64,000 bases of DNA from Mycolicibacterium insubricum (GCF_010731615.1 NZ_AP022618.1:4402001-4466000), one strand, 5' to 3'; positions 19,039 to 27,998 are shown, counted from the stretch's first letter. The notes: generated from the sequence alone by a model not told the origin. Made by a program: numbers and translations.

Positions 19039-20271
19039 CTAGCCCCCTCCCAGCGGTACGGTCTGCGGCGATTGCCCGGGCCGCATCGCCCCGCCCGGCA
19101 GCACCACCGGCGGACCGATCGGCGGCGGCGGAGCGGGTACTTCGCTGCCTTCCGGCGGAATCCCGGTCAGCACACCGAGCGGGTTCTTCGTGTAATACCA
19201 TTCGTATCCGGGGTCGCCCGGTGCCGGCACCAACTCGGCTCCGGTCAGCCCCCACCGGGTTCCGGAGAACAGGGTCCGCTTGAGTCGCGGCACGGTGAGG
19301 TCGGCCACGGCGAACAGATTCAGGTAGTCACCCTTGAGCCCGCGGTCGACGATGTTCTGCCCGTACGGGAACACCGTGGCGTACATCAGGCCGTCGACCA
19401 GTCCGTCTCCCACGTCGGCCAGCGCGGCAACGGTGGGTTGCAGGTTGGTGAGGTCACGCACCAGGTCGTCCCGGGTGTCGTTGACGACCCCGGTCGCGGT
19501 GTTCGCGAACACCCGCAGCCTGTCCAGCGCGGTGACGAACCGGGGTTTCTCGGCCAGCAGCACGTCCAGCGCAGCCGGCAGGGTACGCAAGGTGTCTTCG
19601 ATGACCGACTGCTGACCGCGTAGAGTTGCCGCCAGCCTGTTGAGCGCCGTCATCGACGCGATCATGTCGCCGCGTTGCCGGTCCAGCAGGCCGACGAAGG
19701 TGTCCAGCCGGCCGATCAGGCTCCGTACCGATTCCTGATGCCCGCTCAGCGCGGCGTTCAGGTTGTGCACGATATCCGAGACTTGGCCCAGACCACCGGT
19801 ATTCACCACCGCCGACAGCGACGACAGCGTCTTCTCCGTGGTCGGATAGGTCGACGATCGGTTCAGCCCGATGGTGGCACCGGGTTCGATCCGCCCGGCC
19901 GGTTCCTGCCCTTCCGGCGGATCCAGGGACAGATGCATCGATCCCAGCAGGCTGGTCTGGCCGATGGTCGCCACCACATTTGCCGGCACCACGGTGCCGG
20001 CAGCCAGGGACACCTCGACGTCGGCGTGCTGACCGTCCAACCGCGTCCGCCCCACACTCCCGACCACGACGTCACCGATCAGCACCGGCGAATTCGATTC
20101 CAGGGTAGCGACATTGGCCATCTGCACGTGGTAGATCACGGCCCCGTCGCCGTGTCCCACGGTGCCGGGCAGCGGCAGCGAATTCACCCCGCCGAAGGCG
20201 CATCCGGCCAATACGGACGCGGTCGCGGCCAGCGCGCCCAGTCGCAGCGGCAGCCGGGATGGATTACTCAC
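19039..20271 (-). CDS. MceE-type lipoprotein
   Basis: The protein starts VSNPSRLPLRLGALAATASVLAGC. The LAGC lipobox puts the acylated Cys near residue 24, as in the LprN/LprK-type MceE proteins. The MCE domain follows (VLIGDVVVGSVGRTRLDG), then a long helical region and a proline-rich tail. Reading from GTG at 20271 gives 410 residues and a 4-base overlap with mceD (GTGA). Longer upstream readings would bury the lipobox and are rejected. It is the lipid-anchored member of the operon. Confidence 0.9.
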   Translation of the reverse strand: MSNPSRLPLRLGALAATASVLAGCAFGGVNSLPLPGTVGHGDGAVIYHVQMANVATLESNSPVLIGDVVVGSVGRTRLDGQHADVEVSLAAGTVVPANVVATIGQTSLLGSMHLSLDPPEGQEPAGRIEPGATIGLNRSSTYPTTEKTLSSLSAVVNTGGLGQVSDIVHNLNAALSGHQESVRSLIGRLDTFVGLLDRQRGDMIASMTALNRLAATLRGQQSVIEDTLRTLPAALDVLLAEKPRFVTALDRLRVFANTATGVVNDTRDDLVRDLTNLQPTVAALADVGDGLVDGLMYATVFPYGQNIVDRGLKGDYLNLFAVADLTVPRLKRTLFSGTRWGLTGAELVPAPGDPGYEWYYTKNPLGVLTGIPPEGSEVPAPPPPIGPPVVLPGGAMRPGQSPQTVPLGGG

Positions 20272-21701
20272 GGTTGCGCTTCCCCCTGTTCCGGGGCCGG
20301 TTCCGTGGGCGCGACGGCACCCGGCGGAAGCAGCAGATTCTCTACACCGGGCATGGTCGGCGCCGGCGCACCCGGATACTGGGCTGGGCTGGGGTAGGCC
20401 GGCAGCGGCGCGGCCGATCCCGGCGGCCCCGTCGGGTTGTTCCATCCGGGCGGTGGCGGTTGATCACCCCGGTCGCCGGTGTAGGCCGAGATCGACGGCG
20501 GGCTTTCCACCGGGGTGGCCCTACCGCCACCACCGGGGGCCAACGCCGGGTCGGTGTAGATGAGGTTGGTGGTCGCCGGCCCGAGCACGGGGTTCAACGG
20601 GAACGGCAGGTTGTTGAACGTCATCTGGTTCAGTGCCGGGCCGAGATACTGCGCGCACAGCTTCGCCGTCTCCTCCGAGGTTACGTTCTTGACCGCCCCG
20701 ATGGCCGCACAGATGAAGGTCAGCGGGTTGGAGAAGTTGTTGAACGACACCGATCCGAGAATCGTTCCGGTGTCGGCGTTGTAGTCGTTGTAGCCGTTGG
20801 CGATGGCGTTGGGGGTGACGTGCAGGAGTTGCTCGACGTCGGCCCGATGTTCGACGAGATTGGCGGTCACGTCGGCCAGGCGGACGACCTGTTCGCTGGT
20901 CTTGTCCCGGGTGTCGGCGATGAAACCCTGGACATCGCCGAGTGCCTGGGCCAGGGTCTTCAGCACGGCGTCGAGGTCGGCGCGGTTCTCGGCGATGACG
21001 CCGGTCAGCGTCGCCAACCGGCCCTGGAACACCACGATCTGCGGGTTGGTGTCCTGCAGCGCGCTGACGAACGTTTGCAGGTTCTTGATGGTGACGGCGA
21101 TGTTGCCGCTGCCGGCTGCCAGTATCCGCCCCATACCCGCCAGTTGGCTCAGCGTTTCGCGCAGTTTCTTCCCGTTGCCGTCCAGCGCGGTGGCCGCGCT
21201 GTCGATGAACCGGGCGATCGCCGGCGAGGACACCTGGGCGTTCGGTCCCAATTCGGTTGCCAGCCGCATCAATTGCTCTTTCACCTGGTCCCACTCGACG
21301 GGAACCGCAGTGCGGTCGATGTCGATGACGGCGTCGTCGGCCATCTTCGGCCGTCCGGCCGCCTCGTCGGCGGGCAGGTAGGACGGCGTCAGTTCCACGT
21401 ACCGGGCCGAGATCAGGTTCGCCGCGACGATCACCGCCTTGGCATCCGCCGGGATCGGCACCGACCGGTCGACACTCAGCGTCATCCGGACCCGGTCACC
21501 GTCGGCGTCGATGGCCGCGATGTGCCCGATCTTGATCCCGGCCACCCGGACCTCGTCGTCCGGATAGATCGATGTCGCGGAAGGAAAGTAGGCGGTGATC
21601 CGGCGTGGCCCGAAGTAGGCATCGTGCACCAGCACCGCCGCCGCGACGACGGCCAGCACCACCAGCGCGGCGGCCAGTGGTTTGGTCAGCCGGCGCATCA
21701 C
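20268..21701 (-). CDS. MceD-type substrate-binding protein
   Basis: This 477-residue protein has an N-terminal membrane helix (residues 8-27, PLAAALVVLAVVAAAVLVH), an MCE domain (DDEVRVAGIKIGHIAAID near 50) and a helical region. The Pro/Gly/Ala-rich C-terminal tail of about 100 residues is typical of MceD. The ATG overlaps the mceC stop (ATGA). It belongs to the same minus-strand operon, in the fourth Mce position. Confidence 0.9.
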   Translation of the reverse strand: MMRRLTKPLAAALVVLAVVAAAVLVHDAYFGPRRITAYFPSATSIYPDDEVRVAGIKIGHIAAIDADGDRVRMTLSVDRSVPIPADAKAVIVAANLISARYVELTPSYLPADEAAGRPKMADDAVIDIDRTAVPVEWDQVKEQLMRLATELGPNAQVSSPAIARFIDSAATALDGNGKKLRETLSQLAGMGRILAAGSGNIAVTIKNLQTFVSALQDTNPQIVVFQGRLATLTGVIAENRADLDAVLKTLAQALGDVQGFIADTRDKTSEQVVRLADVTANLVEHRADVEQLLHVTPNAIANGYNDYNADTGTILGSVSFNNFSNPLTFICAAIGAVKNVTSEETAKLCAQYLGPALNQMTFNNLPFPLNPVLGPATTNLIYTDPALAPGGGGRATPVESPPSISAYTGDRGDQPPPPGWNNPTGPPGSAAPLPAYPSPAQYPGAPAPTMPGVENLLLPPGAVAPTEPAPEQGEAQP

Positions 21702-22789
21702 GGTGTTCCCGCCGGTTGCTGCGGAATCCCGTTGCGCGGGATCGGGAATTCGGCACGGGGTCCGGCCTGGTCGGGTGGCTGACCGGCGGCGGTGCCACGC
21801 CGGAAACCGAAGGCGTAGTCCAGGAAGGGCTGCAGCAGCTGCGGAATCGCGAGGTTGGCGATCATCGCCTGGTAGTAGGGGCCGCTGGCCACCAGTTCGC
21901 CGCTGGTCAGCTCATACTGGGCCAGCCCGGGCAGCGTCTTGGCGATGTTGTCGCGGTTGCGCTGCAGCACCGCGGTGACCGCGTTGAGCTTCTCCAGCGT
22001 GGGTGCCAGCTTGTCCTTGTTGTCGTGGACCAGCCCGGACAGCTGGGTGGCCACCGCGGAGGTATTGGCCAGTAGGTTGACGATCGCCCGGCGTTGGGCG
22101 ACCAGCACATCGAGGAGTTCGTTGCCGTCGAGAATCAGCGTGTTCACCTGTTGGCTGCGATCCGACAGGATCGCGCTGACGTCGCGGACGTTCTTGAACA
22201 GTTCGCCCAGGGTGTCGTTGCGGGCATTGAGCGCCTTGGACAGCCGGGTCAGTCCGTCGAAGGTGGTGCCCAGTTCCGGTGCCACGGCGTCGATGGCGGT
22301 CGACAGCGCGTCCAGGGAGTCGTTGAGCGTGCCGGTGTCGGTTCCGCTGATGTCGGTGGTGAGGTCACCGACGGCTTCGGTCAGCGAGTACGGCGAGAAG
22401 GTGCGCTCGGCGGGAATCAGCGCGGCCGGTGCCAGGGTGCCCGGCCCACGTGAGTCGAGGGTCAACACGCGTTGTCCCAGAAGCGATCCGGTGCGGATAT
22501 GGGCGGTGGTCTTTGCGCCGAGCGGGATGCGGGCCGCGACGGAGAAGGTCACCATCGCCTGCCCGTCGCGCAACGCGACCCGGGACACGGTGCCGACCTT
22601 GATGCCGGCGATGGTGACGTCGTTGCCTTCCGCGATACCGCCGGCCTGGGCGAATTGGGCGTTGTAGCGGATGTCGGTGGCCCAGGAGGCCAGCTGCGGC
22701 ACGCGCAACCCGACCCCGATCGTCAGCAGCACCAGCACCACGCCGACGAAGCCGGTGCGGATCAGACGGGGGCCACGGTATTTGAGCAT
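21698..22789 (-). CDS. MceC-type substrate-binding protein
   Basis: The chosen ATG at 22789 (MLKYRGPRLIRTGFVG) shares its A with the mceB TGA stop and gives 363 residues; a GTG at 22804 would add five. One membrane helix spans about residues 10-28, followed by an MCE domain (GNDVTIAGIKVGTVSRVAL) and a helical region. It is the third Mce gene. The tail lacks the long proline extension of its MceD neighbour. Confidence 0.9.
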   Translation of the reverse strand: MLKYRGPRLIRTGFVGVVLVLLTIGVGLRVPQLASWATDIRYNAQFAQAGGIAEGNDVTIAGIKVGTVSRVALRDGQAMVTFSVAARIPLGAKTTAHIRTGSLLGQRVLTLDSRGPGTLAPAALIPAERTFSPYSLTEAVGDLTTDISGTDTGTLNDSLDALSTAIDAVAPELGTTFDGLTRLSKALNARNDTLGELFKNVRDVSAILSDRSQQVNTLILDGNELLDVLVAQRRAIVNLLANTSAVATQLSGLVHDNKDKLAPTLEKLNAVTAVLQRNRDNIAKTLPGLAQYELTSGELVASGPYYQAMIANLAIPQLLQPFLDYAFGFRRGTAAGQPPDQAGPRAEFPIPRNGIPQQPAGTP

Positions 22790-23814
22790 CAGTTGTCCGA
22801 GCACCTGCCGGTCTGCTGCCGGATCCAGGGGAACATCGCGGTCCGGCCCTCGAGGTCGGTGACCCGCACGGCCACCCCACAGAGGTAGTAGTTGAAGAAG
22901 CTGCCGTAGGAGCCCAGGCGTACCAGCTTTCGAACATTGTTGGGAGCCTTCTGCAGACCGGCGTCGAGGCGGTCGTTTGCCCCCTCCAGGTTGGACGCCA
23001 ACCGGTTCAATTCGGCGATGGTTCCGGTCAACGGCGGGCCGGCGCGGGTGAGCAGGTCGGCCAACGACGCCGTCCCGCTTTCCAAGGCGGTGATGGCCTC
23101 ACCCACGGTGTTCCGGTCGGTGGAGATGTCGCTGACCAGTCGCTGCACTCGGTCGATGGTCCCGGAGAACTGTTCGCCGTTGCGGTTGAGGACGCCGATG
23201 GTGGCATTGAGGTTGTCGATCAGCGACTGCACCAGGTCGTTGTTGTCGGCGAGATTCGTGGTGAACGACGAGGTATGTGACAGCAGCGATTTCAGCGCAC
23301 CACTTTGGCCCTGGAGCACCTGCAGCAGCGATTGGGTCAGAGCGTTGACGTCCTCGGGCCGCAACCCCTGGGTGACCGGCCGCAACCCGCCCAGCAGCTG
23401 ATCGATGTCCAGCGCGGGCGCGGTGCGGTCGGCCGGGATTTGCGCACCGGCGGGCAGCAGTGCGGTATCGCCGGGTGCCGTGACCAGCTCCAGGTAGCGG
23501 TCTCCGGTGAGGTTGAGGTAGCGGACCACCGCCTTGGTCCCGGAGGTCAGCACCGCGGCCCGATCGGCGTCGAAGGATACCAGCGCGGTCTTCTCCGGGG
23601 TCAGCGTCACGTCGTCGACGGTGCCGACGCGGATCCCGGCCACGCGCACCGAGTCACCCGCTTTGAGCCGGGACGCATCTGTGAAGACCGCCGTATAGCC
23701 GACGGTCGGTCCCGACTGGTACCGACCGAAAACGGCGAACAACGCGACGGTGAGCATCAGCATCACCACCGCGAAGACGCCGAACTTGATGCGCGCCGCC
23801 ACCGGCCCGCTCAT
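22789..23814 (-). CDS. MceB-type substrate-binding protein
   Basis: This 341-residue protein has a membrane helix at about residues 10-28 (FGVFAVVMLMLTVALFAVFG), an MCE domain (GDSVRVAGIRVGTVDDV), and the C-terminal motif FFNYYLCGVAVRV typical of MceB proteins. The ATG overlaps the mceA stop (ATGA). It is the second Mce gene of the operon. Confidence 0.92.
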   Translation of the reverse strand: MSGPVAARIKFGVFAVVMLMLTVALFAVFGRYQSGPTVGYTAVFTDASRLKAGDSVRVAGIRVGTVDDVTLTPEKTALVSFDADRAAVLTSGTKAVVRYLNLTGDRYLELVTAPGDTALLPAGAQIPADRTAPALDIDQLLGGLRPVTQGLRPEDVNALTQSLLQVLQGQSGALKSLLSHTSSFTTNLADNNDLVQSLIDNLNATIGVLNRNGEQFSGTIDRVQRLVSDISTDRNTVGEAITALESGTASLADLLTRAGPPLTGTIAELNRLASNLEGANDRLDAGLQKAPNNVRKLVRLGSYGSFFNYYLCGVAVRVTDLEGRTAMFPWIRQQTGRCSDN

Positions 23815-25001
23815 CCGGGCTGCCCCACCTGAGCGGTGTTGCGCGGCGGTCCGTCCAGCGGCCCGAACAACATGTTCTTCAGCGCATCGGAATTGACCAG
23901 CAGCCCCTGGTTGCCGTACCTGCCCGGGTTCCAGCCCACGTCGGCGACCACGAAGGGCGGGCGGGCCTCATACGGCACGTTGGGCAGCCCGGCCACACAT
24001 TGCGGCCCGCCGGTGGCGGCCACCCTGGGGAGGTCACCGGGATAGCGAAAACGTTCCTTGCCCCAGGTGAAGCCGGCATTCACCAGCGCACCGGGCACCT
24101 GGGGCGGCGGCAGGTAGGCCGACTTCACCAAGCCCGCGCCCAGGCAGTACAGCGCTTCGTGGTACCGGTTGGTCAGATCGGTGGTGGGCACCAGCAGGTG
24201 TGCGACGTCGGTCAGTGCGGCCCGGTTCGCGGTCAGCAGATCGTTTCCGGTTTCGGCCAACCCGATGGCGGAGATCAGGGCGGCATCGAGTTGGCCGCGT
24301 TGGTCCACCACCGTCCGGCTGATTCGGGCCGCGTTGTCGGCCGTGGTGATCAGGTCCGGGGCGGCGTCGGCGTAGCCAGTCAGCACGCCGGGCGCGGTGG
24401 CCAGGATGTCCGACAGCGCCGGCAACTGCGGATCCAGGGCAGCGAGGTAGCCGTCGAGGTCCGCCAGCATCTGCCCCATCCGGTGTCCGCGCCCGTTGAG
24501 TGCGTTCGCCATCGCGCTCAGGGTGGCGTTCAGCTCGGCGGGGTCGATCTCGTCGAGTACCGCGGTGAGCCGCTGAAAGACGGTGTCGATCTCCACCGTG
24601 ACATGCCCCGCGTCGAGGACCTGGCCGGCATACATCGTTCGGGTGGATGGTTCGGCGGGGTCCACCAGCTGGATGAACTTCGCGCCGAACACGGTGGTCG
24701 ACGCAATGTGGACCTCCACGTTGGCGGGAATCTCGGAGATCCGATCCGGGTCCATCGCCAGGTGCAGGGCGGCGCGCCCGTCGGGCAGATTCTCCAGCGA
24801 GGCAACCGATCCCACCTGCACGCCACGCAGTTTCACCCGCGCATCCGGGTTCAGCACCAGTCCGGCACGCTTGGCCAGCACCGTGACGCCGACCGACGGC
24901 GTCATCCCGCCCCGGAACAGCACGCCGACGGTGACGAACAACAGCGCGATGACCAGGACGGTAGCCGCTCCCACCAGAGGAGCGAGTGACCGTCGTTTCA
25001 T
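23811..25001 (-). CDS. MceA-type substrate-binding protein, first Mce gene
   Basis: The 396-residue product begins MKRRSLAPLVGAATVLVIAL. It has a membrane helix at residues 8-30, an MCE domain (DARVKLRGVQVGSVASLEN near 55) and a helical region. A GGAAGC ribosome site precedes the ATG at 25001. No yrbEA/yrbEB permease pair lies upstream, although such a pair normally precedes mceA. The upstream gene instead encodes a periplasmic-binding-fold protein. A promoter-like sequence sits about 90 bases upstream. Confidence 0.92.
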   Translation of the reverse strand: MKRRSLAPLVGAATVLVIALLFVTVGVLFRGGMTPSVGVTVLAKRAGLVLNPDARVKLRGVQVGSVASLENLPDGRAALHLAMDPDRISEIPANVEVHIASTTVFGAKFIQLVDPAEPSTRTMYAGQVLDAGHVTVEIDTVFQRLTAVLDEIDPAELNATLSAMANALNGRGHRMGQMLADLDGYLAALDPQLPALSDILATAPGVLTGYADAAPDLITTADNAARISRTVVDQRGQLDAALISAIGLAETGNDLLTANRAALTDVAHLLVPTTDLTNRYHEALYCLGAGLVKSAYLPPPQVPGALVNAGFTWGKERFRYPGDLPRVAATGGPQCVAGLPNVPYEARPPFVVADVGWNPGRYGNQGLLVNSDALKNMLFGPLDGPPRNTAQVGQPG

Positions 25002-25080
25002 CGCACCGTGCTTCCAGATCTGCCTGCGCGCAGGCTGTTCGGCACCGTCGGACCGAACAGGTCGGCACAGCCTCGGGGAA

Positions 25081-25120
25081 ATCCTCTAGATATATACCGG
25101 AGGACCGAGCCGATTGTCCA
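25081..25120 (-). promoter_or_regulatory. probable mceA promoter with operator-like motif
   Basis: On the minus strand TGGACA (25120-25115) is followed after 18 bases by TATATA (25096-25091), a good match to a housekeeping sigma promoter. Directly after it lies TCTAGAGGATT, which also occurs at 26305-26315 in front of the divergent gene. AT-rich DNA like this stands out in the GC-rich background. It would let the mce genes be transcribed separately from the solute-binding protein gene upstream. Confidence 0.55.
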
Positions 25121-25125
25121 GAACC

Positions 25126-26301
25126 TTAACGATCCGGGCCCGTCACGGGCCCCTCGATCAGGCCTTCGATGGTGGCGTAGAGGACCGAACCGTCGGCACC
25201 GGGCAGCACCTTGCGCGCCACCAGGAACTCGCTGCCCAACCAGCCGTGCCGGATGTGGCGACCGAAGCGCAGGCGGGTACCCGGCGCCCCACTGGCGGCC
25301 GGCATCATCTTGATCTTTTCCAGGGCGTCCTTGACGCCCTCGCCGGTGAGCGGAAGGGCGGTCGCCAGCGCGGTCATCATCAGCCGGCCGACATCGCAGG
25401 CATAGAGCGGAAAGAAGTACGCGGGACGGTGGCCGTGCACCTGCTCGAAGCGGTCCAGAAATTCTTGCCCGGTGCGGTTGCGTTCGTCGTACTGATCCAG
25501 GCCGATCCAGCCGGTCAACTGTTCGTTCCACCAGGGACTGGTTGCCGCGAACTCGAACGCGGTGGTGGTGTATCGCAGTGGCTCCCAGCCTATTTCCGCC
25601 AGTGCCGCGTTCATGCCGATCAGCCCCAGACCGAAGCCGACATGCAGGAGTCCGTCGGGGCGGTGGGCCTCCAACACTCTCATGGCAGCCGATTGATCCG
25701 CGGCCACCTGCGGGATCGCGACTTCGGCGGTGATCGCCAGGCCGGCGTCGTGACATGCCTTGCGGGTGGTGCGCAGGTATTCCCGGCCGATCAGACTGTT
25801 CTCGAATGCCACGCCCACCGTGCGGCAGCCATCGAGCGCGGCCACGGTGGCCATGACGATCGGCTCTTCTTCCAGGGATCCGGCGGGCAGGCCGAAGACC
25901 CATTCCCCCAGCATGGTTTCCGAGCCGGCCATGGTGATGATGGGCACCTGCGCGCTGCGCTCCACGTGGTCGCGCAATGCCACCCCGTTCTCCGAAACCT
26001 GCGGACCGAAGATCACCAGCACGTTTTCGGCGAGCAGTTCGTAGAAGGCGTCGCGCACGCGATGGAACGAGCCGGTGGGTAGTCCCTGGACAGCGCGGAC
26101 GACGAACTCCACCGGACGGTCCAGGACGCCGGCGGCCCGATAGTCGTCGGCGATCAATTGCAGTGCCGGCAGCAGGTTTCGGTCATACCCGCCGTCCTCA
26201 TCGAGGTAGTCGATCAACACACCGATCCGGGCCGGTTCCACGTCCGCGACCATCTGCACCTCGGCAACCTTCACAAGCCGACCCTCTGCTTTACAAGGCA
26301 T
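25126..26301 (-). CDS. periplasmic-binding-fold (Leu/amide-type) ligand-binding protein, no signal peptide
   Basis: The protein has up to 391 residues and matches the type 1 periplasmic-binding-protein family (branched-chain amino acid/amide binding). Motifs include IGVLIDYLDEDGG near residue 27, VIFGPQVSENG near 95 and PIITMAGSET near 120. No hydrophobic signal or lipobox precedes the domain, so it may be cytoplasmic, like the AmiC-type sensors. The start is uncertain: ATG 26301, GTG 26274 (after AGAGGG) or ATG 26253. No ABC permease or ATPase gene is adjacent. It lies directly upstream of the mce operon on the same strand. Confidence 0.7.
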   Translation of the reverse strand: MPCKAEGRLVKVAEVQMVADVEPARIGVLIDYLDEDGGYDRNLLPALQLIADDYRAAGVLDRPVEFVVRAVQGLPTGSFHRVRDAFYELLAENVLVIFGPQVSENGVALRDHVERSAQVPIITMAGSETMLGEWVFGLPAGSLEEEPIVMATVAALDGCRTVGVAFENSLIGREYLRTTRKACHDAGLAITAEVAIPQVAADQSAAMRVLEAHRPDGLLHVGFGLGLIGMNAALAEIGWEPLRYTTTAFEFAATSPWWNEQLTGWIGLDQYDERNRTGQEFLDRFEQVHGHRPAYFFPLYACDVGRLMMTALATALPLTGEGVKDALEKIKMMPAASGAPGTRLRFGRHIRHGWLGSEFLVARKVLPGADGSVLYATIEGLIEGPVTGPDR

Positions 26302-26302
26302 C

Positions 26303-26312
26303 CCTCTAGAGG
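26303..26312. promoter_or_regulatory. CCTCTAGAGG palindrome between divergent genes
   Basis: A perfect 10-bp palindrome lies between the solute-binding protein gene and the divergent gene at 26326, just downstream of TTTACA (26291-26296), a possible plus-strand -35 box. The 11-mer TCTAGAGGATT that includes it recurs on the minus strand at the mceA promoter, suggesting one regulator at both places. Confidence 0.5.
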
Positions 26313-26325
26313 ATTAGATCCTTAC

Positions 26326-27336
26326 ATGGAACGCCGGATCGCGGTCGAATTGGTTGCCCGGAAGCCCACCCCGGCGCGTTACCTGCGCAGCTGGACTCCG
26401 GACGCGACGGTGGCACCGGCGGGAATGTGGATCTCCGGCGTGGTCGCCGACGAATCCGGGAACAACTATTGGGGTTTGCGCGGCGCCGACGATTTCCTGA
26501 CCGGGATGACGCATGTGGTGGCTCCGATCACCGGGTTCAAGCGACTGCCGGTCTCGCTGGATCCGCAACCGCCGCACCTGTTTCCGGAATACGCCACCAT
26601 CGACTGGTTCGAACCGCTGCAGTACACCGAGACCACCGACAGTACAACGACCGCCGCCACCACCACACTGCGCTTCGACAGCGGCCGCATCGAACACGAC
26701 TCCGAGGGCTGTCACTGGTACGACGCCGGCGGCCGCTGGGAGTTGCACGGCCACAGCATCGGCGACATCGTGACCATCGGAATCCCCCCGCAGGACGGCA
26801 TCGCAGCCCCCGCGTACTACCGGCACGAGCTGATGAGCGCCACCGGCAGCATCGAAGGCACGCCGGTATCCGGTTACCTGCACCAAGATTTCGCGTACGG
26901 GCCGCCCGGAAAGGTCTACGCGGAGCTGCCCATCATTCGCGATCTGCAGGGCATGTGGGTGTCCTGGATGCAGCAGTACGACGACGGGAGCTGGGGTGGG
27001 GGCTGTTGCTGGCAGGGTCGCGACGGCATCGCCTTCGGCCCCGGCTATCAGGTGCTCGACGGCGTCACCGTCACCGTCGATGACGTCCGGGCCACCCCGG
27101 TCGTCGACGACCAGGGCCGGCTGCGGCGTCTGGACGCGGCCCTCGGATCGGTGTCCTACACCTTCGAGTTCGATACCGCCGGTAGTCCCGTGCATTATTT
27201 CGGCCGGCTGACCGACTGTTCGCGGCGGCCGCTTCCGGTCCGCAGTTGGTGCTGGGTGGAGTACGCCCCGGGGATGCTCAACGGGGCGATCATGGACCTG
27301 GTGATGGCCCGATACCGGCTGGCCCGCGGGCGTTAG
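26326..27336 (+). CDS. conserved hypothetical protein, lipocalin/CrtC-like beta fold possible
   Basis: This 336-residue soluble protein starts MERRIAVELVARKPTPARYL. It is rich in Trp, Tyr and Gly with alternating beta-type segments (WMQQYDDGSWGGGCCWQGRD; SYTFEFDTAGSPVHYFGRL). That pattern suggests a beta-barrel such as the lipocalin-like or CrtC/AttH folds that act on hydrophobic molecules. There is no signal peptide. It is divergent from the binding-protein/mce transcript and shares the TCTAGAGGATT motif with the mceA promoter, hinting at co-regulation. I do not recognise a named family. Confidence 0.65.
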   Translation: MERRIAVELVARKPTPARYLRSWTPDATVAPAGMWISGVVADESGNNYWGLRGADDFLTGMTHVVAPITGFKRLPVSLDPQPPHLFPEYATIDWFEPLQYTETTDSTTTAATTTLRFDSGRIEHDSEGCHWYDAGGRWELHGHSIGDIVTIGIPPQDGIAAPAYYRHELMSATGSIEGTPVSGYLHQDFAYGPPGKVYAELPIIRDLQGMWVSWMQQYDDGSWGGGCCWQGRDGIAFGPGYQVLDGVTVTVDDVRATPVVDDQGRLRRLDAALGSVSYTFEFDTAGSPVHYFGRLTDCSRRPLPVRSWCWVEYAPGMLNGAIMDLVMARYRLARGR

Positions 27337-27410
27337 CACATCCGGTGGCGCTGGCCTCGAAGACATCGGCCGCGACACCTCGAACCGCTCCATACGATAC
27401 AGCCCACCGA

Positions 27411-27938
27411 TCACGACGTGTCACGAAGCGGATTGGGCACCGGCGATTGCGGCACCCCGCTGAGCTTGCGGAGGGTCTCGATACAGGCGTGCAACTCCGC
27501 CAGCGCCACCCCGGCCACCGTGGCGCGGAAGAATTCGGCCAACCGGCGCAACGACTCCCGCTGCACTGCGGCACCGCGCCGGGTGACCTCGATCCGGGTG
27601 ACCCGCCGGTCGGTGGGCGACGGCACCCGCCGCAACATGTCCGCGGCCACCAGCTTGTCGACGTCGGAGGTGATGGTGCTCGGCAGCACATTGAGATAGT
27701 CGCTCAGGGCGCCGGGCCGGTCCAGCCCCGCGTGCACCAGGAAGAGGATGCCGAGCGCACGTTCGGAGATCGCATACTCGGCCGCCACCGGCAGCGCGTG
27801 CGTGGAGATCATCCGCTGCACATCGGCCACGGCGCCGAGGAAGTCGACGATGTCGCCGTCGTCGGCTTCGCCCAGGGTGTCGGCCACGAGCCCTGACCCT
27901 ACTCCGCATCGACGGGGCGGAGCCGGACGGTAACCCAT
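27411..27938 (-). CDS. MarR family transcriptional regulator 1
   Basis: This 175-residue protein has a winged helix-turn-helix at about residues 60-120 (GALSDYLNVLPSTITSDVDKLVAADMLRRVPSPTDRRVTRIEVT). The DRR wing motif is typical of MarR. The ATG at 27938 lies inside a 41-bp inverted repeat, with GATACT 7 bases upstream as a candidate -10, so the mRNA may be leaderless. It is divergent from the AveC-like gene and probably controls it and itself. Confidence 0.85.
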   Translation of the reverse strand: MGYRPAPPRRCGVGSGLVADTLGEADDGDIVDFLGAVADVQRMISTHALPVAAEYAISERALGILFLVHAGLDRPGALSDYLNVLPSTITSDVDKLVAADMLRRVPSPTDRRVTRIEVTRRGAAVQRESLRRLAEFFRATVAGVALAELHACIETLRKLSGVPQSPVPNPLRDTS

Positions 27939-27969
27939 ATCGTTCAGTATCTGAACAATATGGGTTACC
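27929..27969. promoter_or_regulatory. 41-bp inverted repeat with MarR-type operator core
   Basis: Outer arms of 12 bp (GGTAACCCATAT at 27929-27940 and ATATGGGTTACC at 27958-27969) are perfect. They flank the core palindrome GTTCAGTATCTGAAC (27942-27956). The arms place ATG GGT TAC in both directions: on the minus strand this starts MarR 1, and on the plus strand a 12-codon leader. The core matches two other 15-bp sites, at 30744 and 31366. Confidence 0.75.
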
Positions 27970-27998
27970 CTTCACCCGAACAGCAAGGAGCACCATGA
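27960..27998 (+). CDS. possible 12-codon leader peptide before the AveC-like gene
   Basis: The frame reads MGYPSPEQQGAP and stops in TGA that overlaps the ATG of the next gene (ATGA). It begins at the mirror-image start codon of the inverted repeat. It may be translated from a leaderless transcript and couple initiation at 27995, which also has AAGGAG upstream. It is too short to judge by composition, so it remains a hypothesis. Confidence 0.35.
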   Translation: MGYPSPEQQGAP

